In this document: positions 1-5,951 of the stretch, piece after piece
Layout of the letters: each line of letters starts with the position of its first letter
Numbering within the stretch: the stretch's first letter is position 1
Virus record (IMG/VR): IMGVR_UViG_3300021142_001757
Location: 1-50,325 of that record
Reading direction: 5' to 3' (one strand)
DNA: 50,325 bases
From: a virus
Made by a program: the position numbers and the translations under genes
Notes under the pieces: generated by a model
The model's database searches: none
What the model was told of the DNA's origin: nothing
The model's input: only the letters and a program-made list of their open reading frames with translations

Positions 1-1
1 T

Positions 2-529
2 AAAACTTTCGATTATGCTACAGATTTAAGACAGTATGATTATTTGGTAGTAAGCTGTGGAGTTGATCCACATGGCAATACGCCACATCTTGAACAATCA
101 TGGGACGATATTGAAACTACACTACAAACTAATTTGCTTGGTCAAATTAAAGTTGCTCACAGTTACCTTAACCAACGTAAAGACAAGTGGAGCAAGATTA
201 TCTTTGTGGGCAGTGCTCATAATGGCGATCATATTATGCAAAATCGTCTTGCTTACGGTTTATCAAGATTTGCACAACGTGCTTATATAAATGCACTTCG
301 TCACGAATTACAAGATTCTAAACATGGAATTCTTTTGTTTAGACCAGGCAAGTCACGAACCAATCTACTTAAAAATAGATTACTTGATGAGTGGACGCAA
401 GAAAAAGATGATGAATATTATAGTGATTCTCATCTTACAATGTATGATATTCAAGAAAGATTGCCATTTGTTCTGTTTGATGATGAACATTATATACAAG
501 AAATTGTGATAGCTACCAAACCAATTTAA
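2..529 (+). CDS. SDR-family NAD(P)-dependent oxidoreductase, 5' partial
   Basis: The frame is open from the first complete codon at base 2, so the N-terminal Rossmann nucleotide-binding part lies outside the window. What remains resembles the C-terminal two thirds of a short-chain dehydrogenase/reductase: an NLLG stretch after a helix, a beta strand ending in VGS (usual catalytic Ser position), then YGLSR followed by an amphipathic helix, and a late FRPG segment. The classical catalytic motif is YxxxK; here the lysine position is Arg, so activity is uncertain. It ends 10 bases before the next gene and probably belongs to the same accessory operon. The substrate cannot be told from sequence. 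It could be a degenerate SDR with a binding role instead of an enzyme. Confidence 0.7.
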   Translation, partial: KTFDYATDLRQYDYLVVSCGVDPHGNTPHLEQSWDDIETTLQTNLLGQIKVAHSYLNQRKDKWSKIIFVGSAHNGDHIMQNRLAYGLSRFAQRAYINALRHELQDSKHGILLFRPGKSRTNLLKNRLLDEWTQEKDDEYYSDSHLTMYDIQERLPFVLFDDEHYIQEIVIATKPI

Positions 530-539
530 GGATTATAAG

Positions 540-1121
540 ATGCATGAATGGTGTTATAAATTTGTTGATTTGCCACAAGTTCCGCAAGAAATCATTGATA
601 AAAGTTTAAAAACAATTTCTGATAATAATCTTCATGAAGATTGGTGGTGGTGGCCTAAATCAGCAAGTGAAGTCGATATGGTAGATAACAACCCAAAACA
701 AAGTGTCGCATTTGTTCAATATAAATTGTCAGAAGATGTTAAAGATTGGTTTCGTGAAAACATTGTCTTAAGTGGATACAACGCAATTAATATATCAAAA
801 ACTACTGATGGAGAACATAAAGGCGCACATACAGACAAAACACGCGATTATGTTTTATTATATTTGCTTTCACTTGGCGGTGAAAAACCGCATACAGTTT
901 GGTATCAAGAAAAAAATCACTCAATTATAAGAGAAAAGAAAGCAAGAGTGCATGACTACAATCTATTGACAGAAATAGATCGTGTTCATGTTCCATTACA
1001 CAGATGGTGTGTTCTTAATAGTAGAATTATACATGGTGTAGATTCACTCACTAGCAACAGAATTGGTTATCATATTGGATTAGATGAATCGTTTGAACTT
1101 CGTGGAAAATTTATAGATTAA
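540..1121 (+). CDS. 2OG-Fe(II) oxygenase-like protein (copy 1)
   Basis: A 193-aa protein starting at ATG 540 after an AAGGA ribosome-binding site. It carries the pattern of a double-stranded beta-helix 2-oxoglutarate/Fe(II) dioxygenase: HTD (His97, Asp99), a distal His165 in IIHGV, and Arg174 about nine residues later for 2OG binding. The spacing (HxD, about 66 residues, H, 9 residues, R) suits the fold. Many phages encode short oxygenases of this general type, and their substrates are mostly unknown. It is clearly paralogous to the gene at 3607-4200: both share an N-terminal DLP-VPQ-II segment, the YQEKN segment and the LLTE-D-V--PL-W segment. The two copies flank an ABC importer. The family assignment rests on motifs only. 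Confidence 0.7.
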   Translation: MHEWCYKFVDLPQVPQEIIDKSLKTISDNNLHEDWWWWPKSASEVDMVDNNPKQSVAFVQYKLSEDVKDWFRENIVLSGYNAINISKTTDGEHKGAHTDKTRDYVLLYLLSLGGEKPHTVWYQEKNHSIIREKKARVHDYNLLTEIDRVHVPLHRWCVLNSRIIHGVDSLTSNRIGYHIGLDESFELRGKFID

Positions 1122-1132
1122 AAAATTTAAAA

Positions 1133-1140
1133 TATAAATA
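1133..1140 (+). promoter_or_regulatory. T4-type late promoter box TATAAATA
   Basis: Exact match to the T4 late (gp55/gp33-type) promoter octamer. With the usual spacing, transcription would start near 1146. It drives the structured leader and ABC importer genes downstream. Confidence 0.65.
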
Positions 1141-1260
1141 TTATTGAAGCAAGGCCCAAAAGACCTCGGATTCCCACACTGACGCCAAGGGTATAACCCT
1201 TTTACTAGCGTAGCCGCCTAGAACGCCAGCCGTAGCAGAAATGCAAGCTTCTTTATCATA
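1141..1260 (+). ncRNA. Structured leader or small RNA ahead of the ABC operon
   Basis: About 120 noncoding bases, more GC-rich than the surroundings. GAAGC (1146-1150) can pair with GCTTC (1247-1251) to close the whole element. Inside are a 6-bp hairpin AAGGGT/ACCCTT (1187-1192 with 1196-1201) extended by ACGC/GCGT (1182-1185 with 1208-1211), and further GC-rich strands. The position between a perfect late promoter and the substrate-binding-protein gene fits a cis-regulatory leader or a separate small RNA. I compared it mentally with TPP, cobalamin, SAM and glutamine riboswitch consensus elements and recognise none. Confidence 0.45.
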
Positions 1261-1263
1261 AAA

Positions 1264-1292
1264 TTGACTATTCTAATAATATTTGTTAATAT
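1264..1292 (+). promoter_or_regulatory. Sigma70-like promoter before ABC operon
   Basis: TTGACT at 1264-1269, a 17-base spacer and TAATAT at 1287-1292 form a near-consensus host-type promoter immediately upstream of the AAGGAG site of the binding-protein gene. The predicted mRNA would have a very short leader. AT-rich DNA gives chance matches, so confidence is moderate. Confidence 0.4.
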
Positions 1293-1309
1293 ATGCTAAA
1301 GGAGAAATT

Positions 1310-2284
1310 ATGTTTAACAAAACAATAGCTATTGCATTTGCTACTATTGCACTTATCACGGCGGCGCATGCAGATACCACAGTTCGTGTAAATCGCATGT
1401 TAAAATATGCTAGCACAGAACCACTACTATACAGAGTTACTGAATTACTTCCAGAATATGCCAAGAAAGAAGGCATCAACGATGTTAAAGTAGAATTTGT
1501 AGATATTCTTGAGTCTACAAAAGCTAATGAAGCTATGCTTCTTGGTCAAATTGATATTATTTGGGGTGGAATAAATGGTTTTGGTATCTTATATGATAAG
1601 AAACCAGAAGATACTAAAATTTTAGCTGGCGGTGAAGAATTTGATAATTGGTTAGTTTGTGGCAATCCAAAGATAAAGACTCTTCACGATATTGGTCCAA
1701 CAACAAAAATTGCTATGAAAGGACTAAACAGCGGAGAACAAATGTTGCTACGTGAATTTACTGCAGCAGAATTTGGTGATGAACAGTTTGATAAATTTGC
1801 AAGTAATATTGTAGTGATGCCTCGTGACCAAGCACTTGCTCAAATAATTTCTGATAAACCAGAAATAGAGTGTGGCGTTATTGGAACTCCATGGCAAAAT
1901 ATTGCTGTTCAAAAAGGTGCTCATATCGTAGCACAATCTATTCCTAACAAAACATACGGAACACTTAATTTGGTTTATAGCACCAAACATTGGTTAGATG
2001 CTAATCCTAAATTGGCTCGTGCATGGATTGCTGCACAACATCAGGCAGTTCAAGAATTTGAACACGATCCTATTCCTATGTTAAAAACTTATATCGAGCG
2101 TGACCAAGTAACTGAACCTACCATTGAAGAACTGATTAAGCAAAAGCGCGAAAATAAAGATGTATATGAAGTTAGTCCACAAAAAGATTTAGCTTTTATT
2201 GATTTCATGTACCGTGTTGGCATCTTAACTGGCGCTGGTAAAGGTCATAAAGATATGGTTTGGGACGAAAAATTAGTTAAATGA
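1310..2284 (+). CDS. ABC importer substrate-binding protein, NitT/TauT (SsuA/NMT1-like) family
   Basis: The start at ATG 1310 is chosen because AAGGAG precedes it and because it opens a clean signal peptide (K4, hydrophobic core, cleavage after AHA near residue 21); an upstream in-frame codon would spoil this. The mature protein looks like a type-2 periplasmic binding protein of the nitrate/sulfonate/taurine/thiamine-precursor class, with KVEFVDI, a LLGQIDI-WGG segment, a mid-domain LV-STKHWLDANP typical of the class, and a C-terminal helix region. It would deliver a small solute to the permease in the host inner membrane. Its stop overlaps the ATPase start (ATGA). The substrate is unknown; sulfonate, taurine, nitrate and pyrimidine-precursor binders are all in this fold. 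A complete transporter is rare on phage genomes. Confidence 0.8.
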   Translation: MFNKTIAIAFATIALITAAHADTTVRVNRMLKYASTEPLLYRVTELLPEYAKKEGINDVKVEFVDILESTKANEAMLLGQIDIIWGGINGFGILYDKKPEDTKILAGGEEFDNWLVCGNPKIKTLHDIGPTTKIAMKGLNSGEQMLLREFTAAEFGDEQFDKFASNIVVMPRDQALAQIISDKPEIECGVIGTPWQNIAVQKGAHIVAQSIPNKTYGTLNLVYSTKHWLDANPKLARAWIAAQHQAVQEFEHDPIPMLKTYIERDQVTEPTIEELIKQKRENKDVYEVSPQKDLAFIDFMYRVGILTGAGKGHKDMVWDEKLVK

Positions 2285-2886
2285 TTGAACTTCGTAACCA
2301 TACAGTTACAGTTTGTGATACTATTCCCTTGTTTGCACCGATAGATTTGTCGGTGCAAGCAGGAGAAATTGCTGTTATCATGGGAACAAGTGGAGTAGGC
2401 AAAACAAGTTTGCTTGCTTCTATTGCAACTAGATCAGATATCATATTCAAGAATCAATTTCGTGTTTTTCAAGAAAGTCATCAACTGTTTCCATGGATGA
2501 CCGTGCGAAAGAATTTAGAATTAGTTTGCCAAAAACCATATATTGATCTGGTAAAGCGATGGAATTTAGAACAATATCTAGATCATAGTCCAACAAATTT
2601 AAGTGGCGGACAACGCCAACGATTTACGCTTATTCGCAGTTTATGCAGTGGATTACGCACATTGTTATGCGACGAGCCTCTAAGCGCCTTAGACGGTCTT
2701 ACAGGGGCAACTGTTGCAAAAGATTTCCGTGAGATTGTTCACGAAGAAAACCTAACCGTAGTATGGGTTACGCACAATGTAACCGAAGCACGAATTGTAG
2801 GCGATAGCATTTATTTGCTTAGTAAAGATGGCTTAAAAGACGTAACCCGTGAGGATAATTTAATTGTTTCGATCCTTTCTTTATAA
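2281..2886 (+). CDS. ABC importer ATP-binding subunit, NitT/TauT family
   Basis: A 201-aa ATPase with every core motif intact: Walker A GTSGVGKT (35-42), Q-loop VFQE (Gln64) followed by LFPWMTV as in nitrate/taurine/sulfonate importers, signature LSGGQ (107-111), Walker B LLCDE (128-132), D-loop SALD, and switch His165 in VTHN. It is slightly shorter than the usual 230-260 aa because the regulatory C-terminal tail is minimal. ATG overlaps the previous stop by four bases, and the end overlaps the permease start by 23 bases, so the three subunits are translationally coupled. Intact motifs argue that it is functional and under selection. It would energise import at the cytoplasmic face of the host membrane during infection. 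Confidence 0.88.
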   Translation: MIELRNHTVTVCDTIPLFAPIDLSVQAGEIAVIMGTSGVGKTSLLASIATRSDIIFKNQFRVFQESHQLFPWMTVRKNLELVCQKPYIDLVKRWNLEQYLDHSPTNLSGGQRQRFTLIRSLCSGLRTLLCDEPLSALDGLTGATVAKDFREIVHEENLTVVWVTHNVTEARIVGDSIYLLSKDGLKDVTREDNLIVSILSL

Positions 2887-3610
2887 TATTTTAGCCCTTT
2901 CACTTATATTAGTAGGATGGCATATTTTATATCTCGCTGTTCAAGAACCACTTATATTTCCAGATAGTACCAGTATTATTGCTGCTCTATACAATATGGT
3001 GCAAACAGCAAAGTTTTGGAATAGCTTTGCGTTGACAATGAAAACACTTATTATAAGTTATATTATTGGCTTATCATTGACATTGGCTATCATATTGTTA
3101 TGTTTTAGATATCAATTAGTAAAAAATTTGTTTGAGAAATATTGTTCTTATTTCAATCCGCTGCCTAGCTTTGTGCTAGTTCCATTCATGAGTTTGTTTA
3201 TGGGTTTAGGGGCTAGCCTGGTTTATAGCATTATCATATGGAATATTGTATGGACTAGTGGATTGCAAATGCTGCGAGCCATAGAATCAGTGCATGAACA
3301 ATGGCATAAGCATGTTGTTAACCTTCGTTGGAAACCGTTAAAAGCATTGTATCATGTGTATATTCCAGCTTCTATAAGCAATATTATAGGCATTGCTAGC
3401 ATAAGTTGGGCAAACAGTTGGCGAATATTGATTAGTTTAGAAGTTGTATTTGGCAGCATCGGCGGTTACTTTGGATTAGGTTCATATATTATTGATGTTA
3501 AAAGTAAATTGGATATTGACCAAATGTATGCTATTCTTTTTGTAATTGCTTTAACAGGCGTTATAATCAATAGCGCACTTAATAATTTAAGCAAGAGGTA
3601 TAAAGTATGA
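2864..3610 (+). CDS. ABC importer permease subunit (BPD_transp_1 type)
   Basis: A 248-aa hydrophobic protein with about six membrane segments. An EAA-like cytoplasmic loop (NLRWKPLKALYHVYIPAS) followed by a membrane helix marks a binding-protein-dependent transport inner-membrane component. The start codon is TTG at 2864, supported by a GAGGA site about seven bases upstream inside the ATPase gene; no ATG gives a full first helix. The stop overlaps the next gene's ATG (3607). It completes a three-gene importer with the two genes upstream. The family is the one used by TauC/SsuC/ThiX-like permeases; the transported compound cannot be read from sequence. Confidence 0.82.
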   Translation: MFRSFLYNILALSLILVGWHILYLAVQEPLIFPDSTSIIAALYNMVQTAKFWNSFALTMKTLIISYIIGLSLTLAIILLCFRYQLVKNLFEKYCSYFNPLPSFVLVPFMSLFMGLGASLVYSIIIWNIVWTSGLQMLRAIESVHEQWHKHVVNLRWKPLKALYHVYIPASISNIIGIASISWANSWRILISLEVVFGSIGGYFGLGSYIIDVKSKLDIDQMYAILFVIALTGVIINSALNNLSKRYKV

Positions 3611-4200
3611 TATGGTTGTATAAAATTCTTGATTTACCGCATGTTCCACAAGATATTATAGAACAAGCATATAAACAAATTGATGTTGAGTTAGATCAAA
3701 CTCCATCAAATAAACCTAAAATTGATTGGGATAAGATTAAAAATGATGTTATTATTGTCAATGGTATAAAGAAAGTTAATGCTCCCAATATGGGTTATAA
3801 TTTAGATGATAGCATTAAATCATGGGCTTACACACATATTACAGATAAAGATGTAGCAAATGTTCGCATATCCGTTACCGATACTGGAAATGGCAAGGAT
3901 ACTAACGGTGCTCACTGCGATTTAAGTAGAAACTATTCAATGATATATCTATTAGAAAGTGGTGGCGAAAACCATAGAACTGTATTTTATCAAGAAAAAA
4001 ATAAACCGTTGTTGAGGAATAATGGTGATCGTTGCAGTGATTATAGCCTATTAACAGAAGTGGATTCCGTTCAAATACCGCTACGAACATGGACTATTAT
4101 CAAAACTCGTGTATTGCATGGTGTAATTAATATTCCAAATCCTAGAATTAGTTTTCAAGTTGGATTAAATTCTCTTGTTGGTTTAGGATTAAATGATTAA
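3607..4200 (+). CDS. 2OG-Fe(II) oxygenase-like protein (copy 2)
   Basis: A 197-aa paralogue of the gene at 540-1121, with the same order of motifs: HCD (His103, Asp105), distal His171 in LHGV, and Arg180. The N-terminal half has diverged more than the catalytic half, and a short insertion (NGIKK region) replaces the Trp-rich stretch of copy 1. It overlaps the permease stop by four bases and the next gene by eight, so it is in the same polycistron as the importer. The E. coli tauABCD and ssuEADCB systems also couple NitT/TauT-type importers with an oxygenase, but these proteins are much shorter than TauD, so any functional link is inference. Confidence 0.7.
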   Translation: MIWLYKILDLPHVPQDIIEQAYKQIDVELDQTPSNKPKIDWDKIKNDVIIVNGIKKVNAPNMGYNLDDSIKSWAYTHITDKDVANVRISVTDTGNGKDTNGAHCDLSRNYSMIYLLESGGENHRTVFYQEKNKPLLRNNGDRCSDYSLLTEVDSVQIPLRTWTIIKTRVLHGVINIPNPRISFQVGLNSLVGLGLND

Positions 4201-5320
4201 TTTTAATGTAAATTTTAACCAAGATACCTTTTATCTGGTAGATAATAAAAAAGTTTACAGTAAAATTAAAGCTATTGAATTAGCTAATGGTGACATGTCT
4301 CGCATCCATTTTAGTTGGATGGAAGATACTTGGAAATCTATTGATTGGTCAGAAGAACCATTAGAATCATGGCAGTCTTTGTTAAAGACACGGTGCCAAC
4401 AAATTCGTGACAAATATGATTATCTTGCTCTTTGGTATAGCAGTGGATATGATAGCCATACTATATTGCGAAGTTTTGTAGATAATAATATATTACTAGA
4501 TGAATTGTTAATATATGACCGCAGAGATTTTTTTCCTGATCCAGAAGTTCCAGTAGCAATTTCTCATGCAGAACATATAAAAAATACCTATTATCCAAAT
4601 TTAAAAATTAATGTGGTTAGAGTAAGTTATGAATCGTTAAGTAACTTTTACAAAAAATCTGGCACTGATTGGATTTATCATGCAGGTTGTTCATTAAAAG
4701 TTGGAAAAACAACCAGATATTTTAGCACAACTATCATGCCAGAATTTATTTCTACTACCGAACAACCCAATCGTGGCGATATCATGGGAGTAGATAAAGC
4801 AAAAGTTTTATTAAGGGACAATCAATGGCATGCATTTTGTCCCGATGGTTCTGCAGTTGATTTTATTGGCAGTAAACAAGAAAATTTCTTTTTTAGTAGT
4901 GATTTGCCACAACTTCATATCAAACAATGCCATATGGCAATAAATTGGTTTGAATCTCTTCCAAATCTATCACAGGATTTGGTTCATGATGTTCAAGGCC
5001 GAGACCGCAGCATAAATGGTCCACATACTCGTTATTATGAAGCATGGAATACGGGTATGGGTAGATTTCCATTGACTCGCAGTCATGATTTTAGTAGAAC
5101 AGGTAACCACAAATTTTTTCATAAAAGCAATAGCGAAACATCTCCTGATAATATTTCATATTATGAACATATAAAAAATAATGACAAACAGGTTTTTAAG
5201 ATATATACTAGTGGCTTAATACAGGCAAGAAGATTCGATTCAGGCTCCCTCGGCTCATTGGCAGATCAAACAGTAATCTCAAAACAATATTATATCAAAG
5301 ATAAATCACAGGCATATTAG
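4193..5320 (+). CDS. PP-loop ATPase, asparagine-synthase-like
   Basis: A 375-aa protein whose best motif is the pyrophosphatase-loop SSGYDS (residues 83-88) after a hydrophobic strand (YLALWY), as in the synthetase half of asparagine synthase, QueC and related N-type ATP pyrophosphatases, which activate a carboxylate or carbonyl by adenylation. There is no N-terminal glutaminase (Cys2) domain, so any ammonia or amine donor must come from elsewhere. The remaining sequence (conserved-looking Trp, His and Arg residues in the C-terminal half) is not recognised. It starts inside the end of the upstream oxygenase gene, and no promoter is seen between them. Possible jobs include nucleotide, peptide or small-molecule modification; I cannot choose. 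Confidence 0.6.
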   Translation: MINFNVNFNQDTFYLVDNKKVYSKIKAIELANGDMSRIHFSWMEDTWKSIDWSEEPLESWQSLLKTRCQQIRDKYDYLALWYSSGYDSHTILRSFVDNNILLDELLIYDRRDFFPDPEVPVAISHAEHIKNTYYPNLKINVVRVSYESLSNFYKKSGTDWIYHAGCSLKVGKTTRYFSTTIMPEFISTTEQPNRGDIMGVDKAKVLLRDNQWHAFCPDGSAVDFIGSKQENFFFSSDLPQLHIKQCHMAINWFESLPNLSQDLVHDVQGRDRSINGPHTRYYEAWNTGMGRFPLTRSHDFSRTGNHKFFHKSNSETSPDNISYYEHIKNNDKQVFKIYTSGLIQARRFDSGSLGSLADQTVISKQYYIKDKSQAY

Positions 5321-5339
5321 GCACAAATCCACTATAGGA

Positions 5340-5640
5340 ATAAACTGAAGGTTGTCAGCACCCCGACATTGCTGTTAATGGAAACGTTTGGCCAAACGAT
5401 AGGCTAAATGAAGAGGCTCTGAGAAAAAGCAACCTCACCTCACTATGCTTTGTTAGCAAAGGGTATAGTGGGTTCCGTTGGTATAATCTACTGGATGTGA
5501 AGGGGTATAGGCTAACCGCCCCACTTGGTAAAGACAAGTTCCGTTTGCTAATGTCTATTTGATGGCTCAAATGAAGCATCACGGACATAGGTTTCCTGCT
5601 TAAGGAAATCTATGTCTAAAATCAGGTCTAAATGAAACAT
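5340..5640. ncRNA. Candidate large structured RNA (about 300 nt)
   Basis: No ORF fits here, and the stretch has more G+C than its flanks. Nested complementary segments include AGGTTG/CAACCT (5349-5354 with 5430-5435) closing a domain; a 14-base palindrome (5385-5398); CACTAT/ATAGTG (5441-5446 with 5465-5470) with an inner CTTTG/CAAAG stem; GTG..GGGG with CCCCAC (5497-5505 with 5519-5524); ACTTG/CAAGT (5523-5527 with 5535-5539); TCCGT/ACGGA (5540-5544 with 5581-5585); and a 13-bp stem (5584-5596 with 5604-5616). A degenerate GGCTMAAATGAAG-like motif recurs at 5402, 5564 and 5625. No match to tRNA, tmRNA, RNase P or group I/II core elements was recognised. The strand is undetermined. Confidence 0.5.
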
Positions 5641-5669
5641 TAAAGATTGATCATAAAGAAAAATTAAAA

Positions 5670-5702
5670 GAGCGATAGCGATAGGTGAGTGAGCGATAGC
5701 GA
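5670..5702. repeat. Direct repeat GAGCGATAGCGA (x2)
   Basis: The 12-mer occurs at 5670-5681 and 5691-5702, a 21-base period, in the noncoding gap between convergent transcription units. Function unknown. Confidence 0.6.
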
Positions 5703-5709
5703 ACGAACT

Positions 5710-5726
5710 GATGTGCGAAGCACATC
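5710..5726. terminator. Hairpin between convergent genes
   Basis: GATGTGC, three-base loop, GCACATC: a perfect 7-bp stem just past the 3' end of the minus-strand gp26 unit. There is no long U-run directly after it on either strand, so it may be an mRNA 3'-end stabiliser or a weak terminator. Confidence 0.4.
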
Positions 5727-5736
5727 ATATAATACC

Positions 5737-5934
5737 TTAGAAGAATGCCATACCTGACTTCTTAGTGGTTTCTAAGTTTTCTTCAATAATCTTTGTAATA
5801 ATATTGCGTTCTTGAACACACATGTCCATGAGTTCAGAATAGGTAACACCACCACGCATATACCAGCACATTTTAAGTATATTTTGTTTTATTTTTCGCA
5901 CATCACTTTCATATTCAGCCACTAACTCAACCAA
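5737..5934 (-). CDS. Small C-terminal extension ORF of gp26-like protein (probable -1 frameshift product)
   Basis: The ORF is 65 aa if begun at TTG 5934, but no ATG or GTG exists in this frame between its upstream stop (just before the slippery site) and that TTG, and no proper ribosome-binding site precedes the TTG. The frame is open back through the heptamer A AAT TTT in the end of the gp26-like gene, exactly one base behind it. The likely product is therefore a gp26 fusion through -1 frameshifting, with FRATILTLTHEEL-- at the junction. The segment is helical, with a WYMRGG turn and a C-terminal ETTKKSGMAFF. In long-tailed phages, G/GT-type chaperones use the same trick beside the tape-measure gene, which lies next door here. 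The alternative is a stand-alone small assembly protein. Confidence 0.6.
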   Translation of the reverse strand: MVELVAEYESDVRKIKQNILKMCWYMRGGVTYSELMDMCVQERNIITKIIEENLETTKKSGMAFF

Positions 5935-5951
5935 TTCTTCATGTGTTAAAG

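Noticed and set aside
1141-1260. TPP, cobalamin or SAM riboswitch upstream of the importer
   Set aside because: The conserved consensus elements of these riboswitches are not present; only generic hairpins are visible.
5330-5338. CACTATAGG, like the core of a T7 RNA polymerase promoter, just before the RNA candidate
   Set aside because: Only nine bases match, the upstream recognition part is absent, and the phage is T4-like with no T7-type polymerase seen.
5340-5640. Group I intron, tmRNA, RNase P RNA or tRNA cluster
   Set aside because: No convincing P/Q/R/S elements, tag-peptide ORF, CR-type conserved boxes or TpsiC loop were found; AAGGGTATAG resembles part of an intron S element but lacks its partner.
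5737-5934. Stand-alone small gene starting at TTG 5934
   Set aside because: Not excluded, but less likely than frameshift expression, because the site lacks a correctly spaced ribosome-binding sequence and the frame is open back through the slippery heptamer.
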